This document shows, piece after piece, positions 1 to 10,816 of a DNA stretch of 64,000 nt (position 1 is its first letter; every line of letters begins with the position of its first letter). The stretch spans positions 527,638 to 591,637 of the forward strand of contig PJRA01000453.1 in NCBI GenBank assembly GCA_016987375.1, written 5' to 3'. The position numbers and the translations under genes were made by a program. Source of the stretch: Brachionus koreanus (Eukaryota; Rotifera; Eurotatoria; Ploima; Brachionidae). A model generated the notes under the pieces. That model ran no database searches. It was given only the letters and a program-made list of their open reading frames with translations, and was not told the DNA's origin.

Positions 1-3
1 AAA

Positions 4-1419
4 TTAAATAATCAAGACCAAATTTTCTTTATGATTAACAAAAGCAAAATGACCTGATCTGGAAAACTTGAAATGATCGAATACATGGCCAGTTCGCAAT
101 TTATTACTAATTATCATTTCTCCTTTATGATTGTAGTAAGATACCTTATCGAATCCATTGAAGGCAATATACTTTTCTTTATGATAATCCAGACATATTT
201 TTGATGATTTGAGATCATCAAATGTAATCTTAGATAACAATTCTCCACTTGAACGGCTTATCAGCCTGAGCTCGTTCTCTAACTTGACAAAAATTTTCAT
301 ATCATTTATACCAATAACTTCGCCTTTTAAGTAAAACGAGCTATTTTCCTTGCTTTTCTGGCCATAGCATCTGGTCAATTTCAATCTTTCATCATACTCA
401 CGAATGAATGGCTTCTTTTCGCATATAACAAATATGGTTTTTTTGTTCATTAATAGTGATTGAACTTCAAAGTTGAGAGGTTGGTCTTGTATGTACTTGA
501 GATTGGTGTCATACATGTAAAGTACGTGGTCGTTTTTGGACTTGCGGAAATCTAGAAGGATATAATTGTCATAAACACAAAATGCTGACAAACTTCCAGA
601 ATTACAAACTTCAATTTTGTGCAAAATAGATCCGTTGTAATAGACTATTTTGGCAAAAACCGATATTACTTTACCATAGACTTTTTCATACAAAACAAGT
701 AGTTTATTTTTGGATATTAAAGTAATGTGCTTTTGAAACAAATGATCTTCAACTACATGATCGATTTTGTAAACTCGTTGTTGAACTAAATTATTCAGGT
801 AGGTTATTTTAGCCACTATATCTACTTTATTAACTGAATCATAAGTTATGTCTCCAATGAATGGAATTTGAATGTCAGCATTGTTTTTTGTAAATACTAT
901 ACCAATCGATGGACTTGGATCTGGTATCAGCCAAGTGCATGCATCGTTCAGTTTTGAGACTAGTAATTCTGTTTTTTCAATCAAAAGTCGGCCATCTTCT
1001 TCGCTTACATTTTTTTTGGAATTAAACGCAGCCAAGTCATCCAAAATAATAGCATAGGCTGAATTTATAGTTGATTTATTTGCCTCAAATTTTGGATTAT
1101 TCTCATATCTTTCTTGATAATCTAAGAGCACATCGCGCTGATAAAGCTCCACATCGTTTATCATAACATCTCTTTTGTTTATAATCTCTTTTATTAGTTG
1201 TTCGGTGGCCTTATTTATGTCGCTGATCACTTTTTGGCACTCTTTTTCGATTTTGTTTCGTCCAAGTTGATAACCATTGTTAATAGTGTCTACTTTTTGC
1301 TTTAAATTTACTAAATGATTGGCCAAATCCGAGCTCATTTTGGGACTTAGATAACTTAAGTTAGTTGAGTTTAAGTTATCGTAGTATGCTGGAGAACTTG
1401 ATTCATTATCGCTCATCAT
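4..1419 (-). CDS. Coiled-coil TRIM-like protein without RING, 471 aa
   Basis: This is an uninterrupted ATG-to-stop frame of 471 aa. Residues about 30-160 are rich in K/E/Q/N and helical, like the coiled coil that follows the RING/B-box in TRIM proteins. Residues about 170-471 are beta-rich repeats resembling the C-terminal propeller-like region of TRIM/NHL-type proteins. No zinc-binding cysteine cluster is visible before the coiled coil. The C-terminus (SGHFAFVNHKENLVLII) closely matches the end of the neighbouring gene at 3395-4510 (SGHFAFLNNSKNFIVIL), as do internal motifs (FYLKGEVI versus FYIPGNVI), so the two are paralogues on the same strand about 2 kb apart. Function is inferred only; it may be a scaffold that has lost ligase activity. 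A separate upstream RING exon cannot be excluded. Confidence 0.7.
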   Translation of the reverse strand: MMSDNESSSPAYYDNLNSTNLSYLSPKMSSDLANHLVNLKQKVDTINNGYQLGRNKIEKECQKVISDINKATEQLIKEIINKRDVMINDVELYQRDVLLDYQERYENNPKFEANKSTINSAYAIILDDLAAFNSKKNVSEEDGRLLIEKTELLVSKLNDACTWLIPDPSPSIGIVFTKNNADIQIPFIGDITYDSVNKVDIVAKITYLNNLVQQRVYKIDHVVEDHLFQKHITLISKNKLLVLYEKVYGKVISVFAKIVYYNGSILHKIEVCNSGSLSAFCVYDNYILLDFRKSKNDHVLYMYDTNLKYIQDQPLNFEVQSLLMNKKTIFVICEKKPFIREYDERLKLTRCYGQKSKENSSFYLKGEVIGINDMKIFVKLENELRLISRSSGELLSKITFDDLKSSKICLDYHKEKYIAFNGFDKVSYYNHKGEMIISNKLRTGHVFDHFKFSRSGHFAFVNHKENLVLII

Positions 1420-2944
1420 AAATTGTTTGTTTTGAATTTTCTAAGACATAAAAAAAACAAGTATAAATCCTCTAGATGCCAATTTAAAGTTAATTGATTT
1501 TAAAAAAGTATATGAAAAATAAATAACCTAGTAAGTAAATTTTATTAGGCAAATAGTGAATAAGAATCTAAAAGCACAAAAATTATGATAGCATAATTCG
1601 GATTTTCAAAATCTAACAGAAACATTTTCTCTTCTATTACATCATTTAAAGTTACGTTGTGTTACTATGATTTTGAATAAAAAATTTAAATAATTTTTTT
1701 TAGAACAATTTCGAAAAATAAAATTGAAAAAAAAGAACACTATTTTTTTATGGGTTTGAAAAACACATTGATTCAATTATGATATAAAAATTCAAGATTA
1801 AAAAGCCTAATATTTAAAGAGAAACTATAAAAAATGAAGCAGCGAAAATTAGCTACAGTTTTTAGTTACAAATCATTAAAAAACACAAACGACTAAATAA
1901 AATGATTGATTGATAGTTTTGATTGTAGTTTAAAATTTTTAATTTTCCAACATTTTTTATGTATTGTTTATATAATAAAAATTTGACATAACATTATCCT
2001 AAAACTATTTATGTTTAAATATAATGAATAAATTAGAATTTTGTTTTTTCTCTTTTTAGATAAAATTTTTATTTTAAAAAAAAGCTTTTGCTCGTAAATT
2101 TAATTACGCTTAGAAACAGAATCTTCTTACGAAATAGAACTGGTTGCAAATATTTAAAAAAAAAATGCTGCTATACTAAGTCAATAATTATTTTAAACAT
2201 TCTGAAATCAATATTTTTAAAAATTAGTAACGATTTTATTTATTTAGAAAAAATAATTTTTTTTTTTGTTTAATAAAACTTTTTTTTTGCATTACTCAAA
2301 ATAGACTTGAATATATTTTTCATTTAGATAATAAAATTTGTTTATACTGAGAGAAAGCTTTTTATTTTTAAATTTTTCTTTCTAATATTCATCATTTCTC
2401 TAAATGCCTAATTGTAATTTTAATTTTTGCATTTTTTTTCTTTGGTAGGTTAAAATTTTTCATTGAAAAAATGGTATTTAGTAATTTTATTTTTTGCTTT
2501 ACGCATACTCAAATATTTAATTATCCATATTAGAATATAATTCACTTTATTCTTTCTAATATCAAAGTGTCTTTTAAATTTTTTTATACTTAAGGCCCAT
2601 ATAGGTTTTCAGTTTTTTTAACTTTAAAAATCTGATAAAAATCAGTATAAATTTTTTTAATCGATTTTTTTATAATTAAGAAAATAAAAATTAAATTTCT
2701 TTTTATTTTTTAAAATATGTTTACCATATAGATTTATAAGTATTCAAGCTATTAAATCAAATTTTAAAAAATAAATAAATTTTCATAGTTTACAAAATAG
2801 TGTTTGTAAAGAATTTAAATTTAATTTTTTTGCTTGGATAAGAATTCAATTTCTCATTGTCTTTTCAGTAAGGTTTTAATACTAAATACTAAATAAAAAA
2901 TAATATAAATTTTTTTAAAGGATTTATTTGAAAATTTTAATATT

Positions 2945-3160
2945 TTGTCCAGCATGATAATAGAGGTTAAGCGCTCATCTTCTTTTGGATTTATTGAGAG
3001 AGGGCTGTAATCTAAAACAGAGCTAACAGCATAGAGCTGATATTCTACACCAAAATTATCATCTATTAAAAACTGATGCTAGTTTTTGAAAATTCCAACT
3101 CTCTGCCTTTATGACTAATACACAAACAACTCGGCTATACGGCCTCCAAAATATATATTC
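2945..3160 (-). repeat. Possible tRNA-derived SINE relic
   Basis: Read on the minus strand, about 3155 to 3090 shows TAGCCGAGTTG, like a pol III A box, and about 50 nt later GAGTTGGAATTTTC, like a degenerate B box. About 150 bp of non-AT-rich sequence follow. This order (tRNA-like head, then unrelated body) is typical of SINEs. I saw no second copy in the window and the B box is a weak match, so this is a suggestion only. Confidence 0.3.
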
Positions 3161-3313
3161 AAAATATTCAAATTAATTAAAATTTTATTTTTCAACTAAA
3201 TGACAAATAAAAAATTAGATAAAAATATTAATTTCTAATAAGTGAAATAAATAAAACACTAAGAAGATTATTTACATAAAAATGTTTAAAATTTTTTCTT
3301 GGGAACAGCAACA

Positions 3314-3330
3314 AACACACACACACACAC
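3314..3330. repeat. (CA)n microsatellite
   Basis: This is a short pure CA dinucleotide run downstream of the RING-like gene. Confidence 0.85.
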
Positions 3331-3394
3331 TCAAAAATCCAATAATTGACAAGAGAAGAAAAAAAAAAATAAAAGCATATCGATTTTTTTTCTA

Positions 3395-4510
3395 CTATAA
3401 AATTACAATAAAATTTTTAGAATTATTTAAAAAAGCGAAGTGGCCCGAATGAGTCAGCTGAAATTCGTCAAACTGTTCTGGATATCTAATTTTATTACTT
3501 ACAATTAACTCACCAGTTGAGTTATACAGTGACAACTTTGAAAATCCATTATACACCAAATAATTATTCATTTTATCCAAAAAAACACTAGAGCTACTTA
3601 AATCGTCAACATTAAATTTAAGCAACACTTCTCCTTTTCCTTTAGATAGAACTGTGATGCAATTTTCATGTTTTGTAAAAATTTTGTCTGATGTAACATT
3701 GATAACATTGCCCGGTATGTAAAATGATCGTTTTGAATTTTTATTCTGTCCAAATTTGGCAAGCTTGACCAACTCGAAGCCATATTCACGAATATAAATT
3801 TTTTTATAGTCAGACAAAACATAAATATTAGTCTCATTCATAATAATTTTATTTATTTCAAAATTAAATAATTTCGAAACAATTAAATTAAGGCTTAAGT
3901 CAAATAGTCTCAAGTCAAAGTGTTTTTTTCCATTTGAGAAGACCAAAAGAATTTTTTTGTCATTTGCACAACATGAAAAAAAATAAAATAAATGATTGTT
4001 TATTTCTTTTTCGTTTACTATTCTATAATTGCTTATTAGTTGCAGGTATGTGGTATTTATTTTTCCATGAAATACTTCGGTTACAAAAAGCACCAAGTTA
4101 TCGTTTAATACCTTGATTAGTTTTCGAATAGGCTTGTATTCTAAAAAATTAGACAAATTGTAAAGTCTGTATTTGAATTCGTTGTTTAAATAGGCTATCT
4201 TGTTTGATGTATCATTGTCGCTAGTAATTTCATTACGAGTCTGAATCATTTCTTGTCTTTGCTCTGGCAAATCTCTAATTTCTGAAGGGTAATTCAGCTT
4301 ACTAATTAATTCCAAGAATTTGTAATGAGCTTGATTTACTGCCAAATCATTCAAAAGGTGTTGTTTTTTACAGTAATTGCAGAAAAAACTTGATAGCGTA
4401 ACGCTACAATTTGAACAAATGCTTTGTCCACATGGCAGCACCTTTGGTATTCGAATCAAAGAATTACATTGAAAACATTTTTTTAATTCTTCAATAATTT
4501 CTAGGCTCAT
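3395..4510 (-). CDS. TRIM-like protein with degenerate RING, 371 aa
   Basis: The open frame reaches 4570, but its first codon there is TTG. The first ATG is at 4510 (MSLEIIEELKKC) and lies directly before the zinc finger, so it is taken as the start. The N-terminus carries a RING-like array: Cys12, Cys15, Cys27, Gln29, Cys32, Cys35, Cys44, Cys47. The usual His of a C3HC4 RING (PCGHSxC) is Gln29 here (PCGQSIC), leaving seven of eight ligands. A short helical region and a beta-rich C-terminal region follow, homologous to the gene at 4-1419. RING domains recruit E2 ubiquitin conjugases; with the His replaced, zinc binding and activity are uncertain. Confidence 0.75.
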   Translation of the reverse strand: MSLEIIEELKKCFQCNSLIRIPKVLPCGQSICSNCSVTLSSFFCNYCKKQHLLNDLAVNQAHYKFLELISKLNYPSEIRDLPEQRQEMIQTRNEITSDNDTSNKIAYLNNEFKYRLYNLSNFLEYKPIRKLIKVLNDNLVLFVTEVFHGKINTTYLQLISNYRIVNEKEINNHLFYFFSCCANDKKILLVFSNGKKHFDLRLFDLSLNLIVSKLFNFEINKIIMNETNIYVLSDYKKIYIREYGFELVKLAKFGQNKNSKRSFYIPGNVINVTSDKIFTKHENCITVLSKGKGEVLLKFNVDDLSSSSVFLDKMNNYLVYNGFSKLSLYNSTGELIVSNKIRYPEQFDEFQLTHSGHFAFLNNSKNFIVIL

Positions 4511-5518
4511 CTCTAGATTGATTCTTGTTTCCTTTATGAATGACAAACTGAGAAGACTCTTGTTACACAATATAATTTAGCATAATTTTAGTGAAATTAT
4601 TGAAATCGATTGCTCATAATTTATTGCAAGCAGTTGCAAGACTTCTTTCCCATACAGTATCTATCTACATTCAACTAATCAAAAAAAATTCTATTTTATT
4701 TAATTTAAATAAAAAGATTTATAATAATTTAGGGAGTGAACTGAACAAAATTCAAAAATAAAAATATTTTATGAATAAGGAAAATTTAAAGAAAGCTTTC
4801 TTAATTCGAAAATACCATAAATGTAAATAATGCAGCTAGCTTATATTATCTAAATAAATATCAATCTGGGATTAAAGAGGCTTTGGGTATTCGGATTTTT
4901 TCCTTTCTAGTAATCGACATATGCTTTGAATAATTATACTAATAAAATATTATTTGAAGCAGTTCAAATTATATATCTAAATGCTTAATTAAATTTCTCC
5001 CTCAGTTCTAAATTAGATTGCTTGTTAAATTTTACAGAGTTTAATACTAAGCTTGTTTTATTTTCTAAATTATTACATATAAAAAAAGAATGATTTCCCG
5101 AGGAAATTTTAATAAATTTCAACAGTTGAAATTGGTTTTTCTCAACATATAATTTGAAAAAGTTCACCAAAAAATAATTTGGCTGATGAAATTATGATTA
5201 ATTATACATTCTATTTTGGATAGAACCTTTTTTGAAATAAAAAGAAATTTGGGTTTCATTATTTATTAGAATTTATCATTATTGAAAAATATTAACTAAA
5301 AAAATTGAAGATTTATTTTAAATTTTTTTAAAAATTTAATCGGTGTCGCGTGTCAGTATCTATATTAACTAATCTTTATAACTATTTCTCTTTTCTTTTA
5401 AATAATTATTGTAATATTAGATTTATTTCACAAATCAATAACTATCCTTATTTTCAATAAAACATTTAAAACTGTTAATTTTTCTTAAATATTCGAATAA
5501 TAAATTAAATTGTGCAAT
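4511..5518. other. Gene-poor AT-rich spacer
   Basis: No coding frame, RNA gene or repeat could be supported here. The short frame at 4985-5170 has low-complexity codon content and no recognisable motif. Confidence 0.6.
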
Positions 5519-5633
5519 GACAGTTTGGCCGGGTGGTCTAAGGCGCCAGACTCGAGTTTGAAATAAAACTTAAAATTTAAATGTGTGTTCTGGTCAGTGT
5601 ATACTGGCGTGGGTTCAAATCCCACTGCTGTAA
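5519..5633 (+). pseudogene. Decayed tRNA-Leu-like gene with CGA anticodon
   Basis: This aligns end to end with the intact 115-nt tRNA-Leu(CAA) genes elsewhere in the window, including a 31-nt intron after position 37, the long variable arm and a perfect B box (GGTTCAAATCC). It differs at important sites: the anticodon reads CGA instead of CAA, the near-invariant A14 is G, and the first and last acceptor-stem pairs are mismatched (GACAGTT against TGCTGTA). These changes suggest a tRNA pseudogene. If transcribed and spliced it would carry a Ser-codon (UCG) anticodon on a Leu body. Confidence 0.8.
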
Positions 5634-7721
5634 ATTTTTTTTTTGTCAAAAAATAAAAATTTAATTTAATCTAAAGAAATCAATTTATTCAAGTTTAAAT
5701 TAAATTTTCTAGACATTACTACGTCAAGTTTTAATTTCAAATTTATTTATTTTATTTTGTAAAAAATTTTAACATATGGATTCTCTTTTTACATGTATAA
5801 CTTTTAATCCTTTAAAAAAATTTAAATCTACAGGTAAGCACTAACATTGCTTATTATTTTACTCTTAGCGTATTTTTTAATCCTATTTTGCTTTATGATT
5901 TTTTTTATTAGTAAAAATCTTTTTGAATGCAACATACAATCGGCTAAATTTTAATTATGGCTCCAAAATATCACAGAACAGCATTACCTTAATTTAAAAT
6001 AAATTTTAAATTTTTAAATTATAAATTTTGAATTTATTAGAAAACTCAAAACATGAATTTTGTGTAAATTAAAAAAAACGGCCAGAGTTAAACAATGAAA
6101 CTAAACAACAGATCCTTCTAAATTAGGTTTATTAAACTAAAATTAAATTTAGTTTTACGAAACTAAAAATATGAAAAAATGAAACAGTCTGAAATTTTTA
6201 CTAATGTGAAGTTAAAACTAAAATTTATTATCGATAGAACATTTTAAAAATTGAATAAAACTTGTATTATATTTTTAATTATATTTTATAGTTTTTTTTT
6301 TGAATAAAATAAATCAAAACTTAATTTTCAACAATTTCTGTAACAACTTTTGCTCGAGCCAGATTTTAAAAATAAAAAATAATAGGACAGCTAGTGTTAG
6401 GTGATTGATGAGACATTTTTAAAAAAATATATTATTGAGAAACGTATAATTTTTTCTGATTTAAGCAAAATAGATTTAATTGTTTGATATAAAAACATAT
6501 GCATCTTAGGAACACAAAAACATAGGTTTTGGTAATGGATAAAGGTCATAATCAATTCCTAAAGGGATTCTAATTTATAGAAACTAAAAGAAAAGGAAAA
6601 AAAATATTTTTTTTTCTTATAAATTTTTATTTAATTAAATTGTTTTTAATTAGTTATTTTTAATACATCATTTCAGGTCTAAAAAGGAAAAATAAAAATT
6701 TTAAAAATTATATTTTATATAAGTTTGATTTATGTTTTAATATGTTTTAGGGTTTATGTGTTATATGTTTAAGTTTTAGTTTCATAAAATTTAATTTGTT
6801 TTTAAATTAATTGTATCCTATTTAAATTTTTTAATAATTATTAAAATTTAATGAAAAAATAATAAAATTTTTCTATAAACAGTTTATTCTTAATTATATC
6901 CCATTTTAATTACAACCTTTTGATAGACCAGAAGCAATTAACGGCTATAAACGCAAGACGACTAAATTAAAAAATAAATCTAACAAAAAAAAATACTTAA
7001 TAGACAATTAAATATTTGCAAAGACAATAATTTTGTCTGATAGATGTAAAGCTTTTCCTTCAAATCAAAAGCTTATTGATTTGAGAAAACCTAATAATTC
7101 CTAATAATAGGAAATGAAAACTCACATATGTTTTTTTCTTCAATATAAAATTTAAAATTAAATTTTACGTTTAATTTTTACATAATCAGCCTCAAGCAAA
7201 GAAAAAAGAATTATTTTTAAAAATTAAAACTAAAAAATTTTGAAATATGCTTCGCAAAAAACATGATTTAACTTGTATTTAGTAATTTTTGTAATTTTTT
7301 TTTCTAAAATAAAACTAAATAAAAAACAAACAAGTAGATAAAACTTTCTCATTTAAAAATTGGAACAAAATTAAAGCAAAATTTGCAATCAAAATTTGGA
7401 AATTTTTTAGCTTTTAATTATTCTCGAATAAAAAAAATTTAGATGAGTAATCAACATAATTTTCAATCTTAATAAATAAAATAAATACATACGAAAATAA
7501 AAAATAAAAATATATGAATAAATCCTAGGAAAAAAAAAACTTTCGAAATTTCAAAAACACAAAGACTTAACAAAAAAAAAAAAAGAAAAATTAAAAATAA
7601 AAATTATCATTTTAACATTTTATTTTTTATTATTAATAATAATAAAAGTTACACAAAAATCTTAATTAAAGATGCCAAATTGATCGATCTTTTAACATAT
7701 GCCACATTTGTCAATTTTAAA
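5634..7721. other. 2-kb AT-rich spacer upstream of OTUD7-like gene
   Basis: I found no reading frame, RNA gene or repeat with support. The 5' UTR and promoter of the OTUD7-like gene presumably lie at the right end, but no core-promoter motif stands out from the A/T background. Confidence 0.55.
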
Positions 7722-9623
7722 ATGCACTCAAGCACTGATAACCGAACTAAACAGCCTCAGTTCACTCGAGGATACTCAAAAGTAATCGCCAACGAAGAAC
7801 TAACTAACGACATGCGCTCAAAAATTGAAAAATCGTTCAAAAGCGACACATTGTCATCCTCTTCGTCAACTTCGTCAACCAACAACAACTCACGTTTATA
7901 CATTCAAAACGAATATTCGTTCATGTTGCCAAATCTGAATCATGTAAAAGACTACAAATTTCGCGAATACTTGCACAGCGATTTGATTGAAATACCGACC
8001 GAGTACGCTCTTACGGAGTCGGGTCATTTAAATTGGTGGACTCAGAACGAATGGGAAGGCGTTTGCAAGCCGCTCTATCCGATGAGCACGTCTGGCGACG
8101 GTAATTGTCTTCTGCACGCCGCATCGCTCTCCATGTGGGGTCTACACGACAGATCGCTTGTTCTTCGCAAGGCTCTGCACTCAACCCTCGAAAATTTAAA
8201 AGAAAATCAAAGTCCTTTGTGGCGTAGATGGAAATGGGAACAAATGTGTCAAAATAAAAAGCTAAATCTCATCTTTTCGGATGAGGAGTGGTCAAATGAA
8301 TGGAAAGCTCTTTTAAAACTATCTTCTTACAAACCTAGAGTGTCACTAGATGGCTTGGCTCAAAAAGAGTCCGCTAGTTTGGTCAATCAAGACGGCCTCG
8401 TATACTACGAAAGTCTAGAAGAGTTTCATGTGTTTCTCCTAGCACATATACTGCAAAGACCTATTATAATTGTTTCGGACACCATGTTGCACGACTCAGA
8501 CGGACAACCGCTCGCGCCCATTCCGTTTGGCGGCATTTATTTGCCCTTGGAGTGCGACACTGAGTCTTGTCAACGATTTCCATTGGTCTTGGCCTACGAT
8601 TCAGCTCATTTCACAGCTCTCGTTCTCATGAACGACCCTGACTTGGACTATTCCAACATGCCCTACGCAAGCATCAATGAACTTAACAAAATGCTACACA
8701 ACCGAGCTCCCTATTCGTGCATACCTCTAACCGATTCGAATAATAAAATGCTGCCACTTCACTTCAAGTTTGATCCGGGCGAAAACTTCGACTGGTCTAA
8801 ATTTGACTCCACTTGTCCACTAAGTCAAAATCAAGAGATGTTCTTGATGCAAAAATATCTTGACTTGGTTCGCATTGAGCTTCATGACAGTCCTACAATG
8901 ATAAAAAAGAATCTACCAACAAATACAAGTGGTTATAAAATAAGCATTTGTAACATAAAAGTAAATGAGCCGTACGCAATTCAGCCGACCAAGTCGAATA
9001 AAATACAAAAATTTTTCAGCAATATGTTCAAAGTAAAAAATGACGAGAACAAGTTCGAAAGTCGTTTTTTAAATTCGGACAAAATATTACACAAGACATT
9101 AAAATCAAATAGTCTCTTGAAAAGTTTCAAGACTGGGAAAATAATATCCAAAGATGAAAACAGACCTGAGACGCTTGATCCCAACGGTCATCCGGAATTT
9201 TTGAGCTATTCAAAGGTTGCCGAGGGCATCGGTACTACCGAGCCCGAGCAGACCGTTTTCCACAAGCTAAAAGAGTTTAATTGTTGGGCTGATGTGAACA
9301 ATTGGCTCCATTCAAGAAACAATTCTCAAAAAAATATGCTCTGCTGCAAGCTTAATTTAATCAAACCGCCAAAATATGACATTATAATCAGCAACTATAT
9401 CGAGTCGGCCAGACAAAAGTACAGAGCTTTGCTAAGCCAAAACGAGGAGATTAGGAGCATACCTGTTTATCAACAAGCTCAAGAAATTCCAATTACACAT
9501 ACAAATGGTGATAGCCAAAATCAAATTCGAAGTATGAATTTAAAAAATGGAATTAAAAATGATAATCCGGTACAGTATAGTTACAATCATCAGCAAGATA
9601 GACAAAAAATGAGTTACCATTAG
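7722..9623 (+). CDS. OTUD7: OTU-family deubiquitinase, OTUD7/Cezanne type
   Basis: This is a single-exon frame of 633 aa from the ATG at 7722; the frame extends upstream to a TTG at 7680 that is unlikely to be used. The OTU catalytic motif GDGNCLLHA places the Cys nucleophile at about residue 129, and AYDSAHFTALV places the catalytic His at about residue 296. LNWW, LHDRSLVLRKAL, YESLEEFHVF and APIPFGGIYLPLE are family-specific blocks shared with vertebrate Cezanne/OTUD7, whose members cleave Lys11-linked ubiquitin. A later block ending IESARQKYRAL also matches the family. The N-terminal UBA-like domain and the C-terminal A20-type zinc finger of vertebrate OTUD7 are not present in this exon. 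No splice-supported extra exon was found. Confidence 0.93.
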   Translation: MHSSTDNRTKQPQFTRGYSKVIANEELTNDMRSKIEKSFKSDTLSSSSSTSSTNNNSRLYIQNEYSFMLPNLNHVKDYKFREYLHSDLIEIPTEYALTESGHLNWWTQNEWEGVCKPLYPMSTSGDGNCLLHAASLSMWGLHDRSLVLRKALHSTLENLKENQSPLWRRWKWEQMCQNKKLNLIFSDEEWSNEWKALLKLSSYKPRVSLDGLAQKESASLVNQDGLVYYESLEEFHVFLLAHILQRPIIIVSDTMLHDSDGQPLAPIPFGGIYLPLECDTESCQRFPLVLAYDSAHFTALVLMNDPDLDYSNMPYASINELNKMLHNRAPYSCIPLTDSNNKMLPLHFKFDPGENFDWSKFDSTCPLSQNQEMFLMQKYLDLVRIELHDSPTMIKKNLPTNTSGYKISICNIKVNEPYAIQPTKSNKIQKFFSNMFKVKNDENKFESRFLNSDKILHKTLKSNSLLKSFKTGKIISKDENRPETLDPNGHPEFLSYSKVAEGIGTTEPEQTVFHKLKEFNCWADVNNWLHSRNNSQKNMLCCKLNLIKPPKYDIIISNYIESARQKYRALLSQNEEIRSIPVYQQAQEIPITHTNGDSQNQIRSMNLKNGIKNDNPVQYSYNHQQDRQKMSYH

Positions 9624-10207
9624 ATCAATTAGTTTTTATTTATAATTTTATAATTGTAAATAAATAAGTATTTTTTTTTTTTTAATTTTATTTGTATTAT
9701 TTTGTAAAGAGTTGTTGAATATTTTTAATCATCTGTAATACTCAAAGTAAAATTAAAATCGAATCTAATTTTTAATTCTATTTTGAGAATTTTGATCACA
9801 ATTTTTTTCGAGCTAAGATGATGGTGATTGAAAATTGAACACAAGGATGTTTGAAAGAAAGACAAGCAAAAAAATAGATCTGACAATGCAATAATAATTA
9901 AGATAAAAATTTAAAAAAGCTTTAGTTAGAGTAGAATTTGAAATTTTTTTAAATATTTTTTTTTTTTGCAACTTGGTCGTTAATAATTTTAGTCGACCAC
10001 AAAGCCATTTTAAAAAAAAAAAAATACCGAGAATGTATTTTAAATATAGTAAAATTTTATCAATAATAAAATAATTAACTATTTTTATTTAAAAAAAATT
10101 TTTTTTAATTTATTTTTCGTTATTTTTTAGATCAACAGGTAACACTGTTGAATAGATTAAAGATGAATATTGTTTTTTTTTGTTTCTAATTTAATTTTAG
10201 ACAAAAA
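9624..10207. other. Spacer with likely CHMP1 5' UTR intron
   Basis: This AT-rich interval holds a plausible intron 7 nt before the CHMP1 start codon: GT at 10139-10140 and a pyrimidine-rich AG at 10199-10200. A second pyrimidine-rich AG at 10129-10130 lies just upstream, so the piece 10131-10138 could be a micro-exon or the start of a trans-spliced leader-accepting 5' UTR. Transcript data would decide. Confidence 0.4.
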
Positions 10208-10816
10208 ATGGGCAACGAAGGAAGTGCCATGGAGAGAAATTTATTTAATTTGAAATTTGCGGCTAAAGAGCTAGAACGGAGCGCCAAAAAGTGCGAAAAA
10301 GATTCGGTTAATGAAAAACTTAAGTTGAAGCGCGCTATCGAGCAAGGAAATATGGAAGGTGCTAAGATATATGCTGAAAATTCGATAAGAAACAAAAATC
10401 AAGCCTTGGCGTTTAGGCGAATGTCGTCAAGAGTTGACGCTGTTTCCCAGCGAGTCCAAACGGCTCTCACTACCAAAAAGGTTACTCATTCTATGGCTGG
10501 TGTGGTCAAGAGCATGGAAGCAGCCATGAAAAGCATGAATTTAGAGCAAATATCGAATCTAATGGACCGTTTCGAGCAACAGTTTGAAAGTTTGGACGTT
10601 CAATCGAATGTAATGAGCGATGCCATGCAGTCCACTACAACTATGACAACTCCGCAGAATGAAGTCGATTCTTTGATGCAACAAGTGGCCGATGAGGCTG
10701 GAATTGAGCTAAATCAAAATTTGCCTCAAGCCAATCAATCTGCTTTAGGTGTTTCGACTGCGTCACAAGATCAAGATGAGCTGACGCAGCGTTTAGCTAA
10801 GCTACGTCAAACATAA
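10208..10816 (+). CDS. CHMP1B: ESCRT-III subunit CHMP1
   Basis: This is a 202-aa intronless coding frame. It matches CHMP1 along its whole length: basic N-terminal helix (ERNLFNLKFAAKELERSAKK), KVTHSMAGVVKSMEAAMKSM in the core, TTTMTTPQNEVDSLMQQVADEAG, and a C-terminal MIT-interacting motif (DELTQRLAKLRQ). CHMP1 polymerises on endosomal, midbody and nuclear-envelope membranes and recruits VPS4 and spastin through the MIM. The N-terminus is about five residues longer than in vertebrate CHMP1B (MGNEGSAMERNLF); the second Met (MERNLF) is an alternative start that matches vertebrate length better. Confidence 0.95.
   Translation: MGNEGSAMERNLFNLKFAAKELERSAKKCEKDSVNEKLKLKRAIEQGNMEGAKIYAENSIRNKNQALAFRRMSSRVDAVSQRVQTALTTKKVTHSMAGVVKSMEAAMKSMNLEQISNLMDRFEQQFESLDVQSNVMSDAMQSTTTMTTPQNEVDSLMQQVADEAGIELNQNLPQANQSALGVSTASQDQDELTQRLAKLRQT

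Larger units (their letters stand above)
1420..3394. other. AT-rich spacer between the two TRIM-like paralogues
   Basis: This is mostly homopolymeric A/T sequence with no convincing reading frame. The exception is a patch of normal base composition at about 2945-3160, listed separately as a possible tRNA-derived SINE relic, and a short (CA)n run near 3314-3330. Confidence 0.6.

Noticed and set aside
7680..7721. Start of the OTUD7-like protein at 7680
   Set aside because: That codon is TTG; the first ATG is at 7722 and nothing upstream matches the family.
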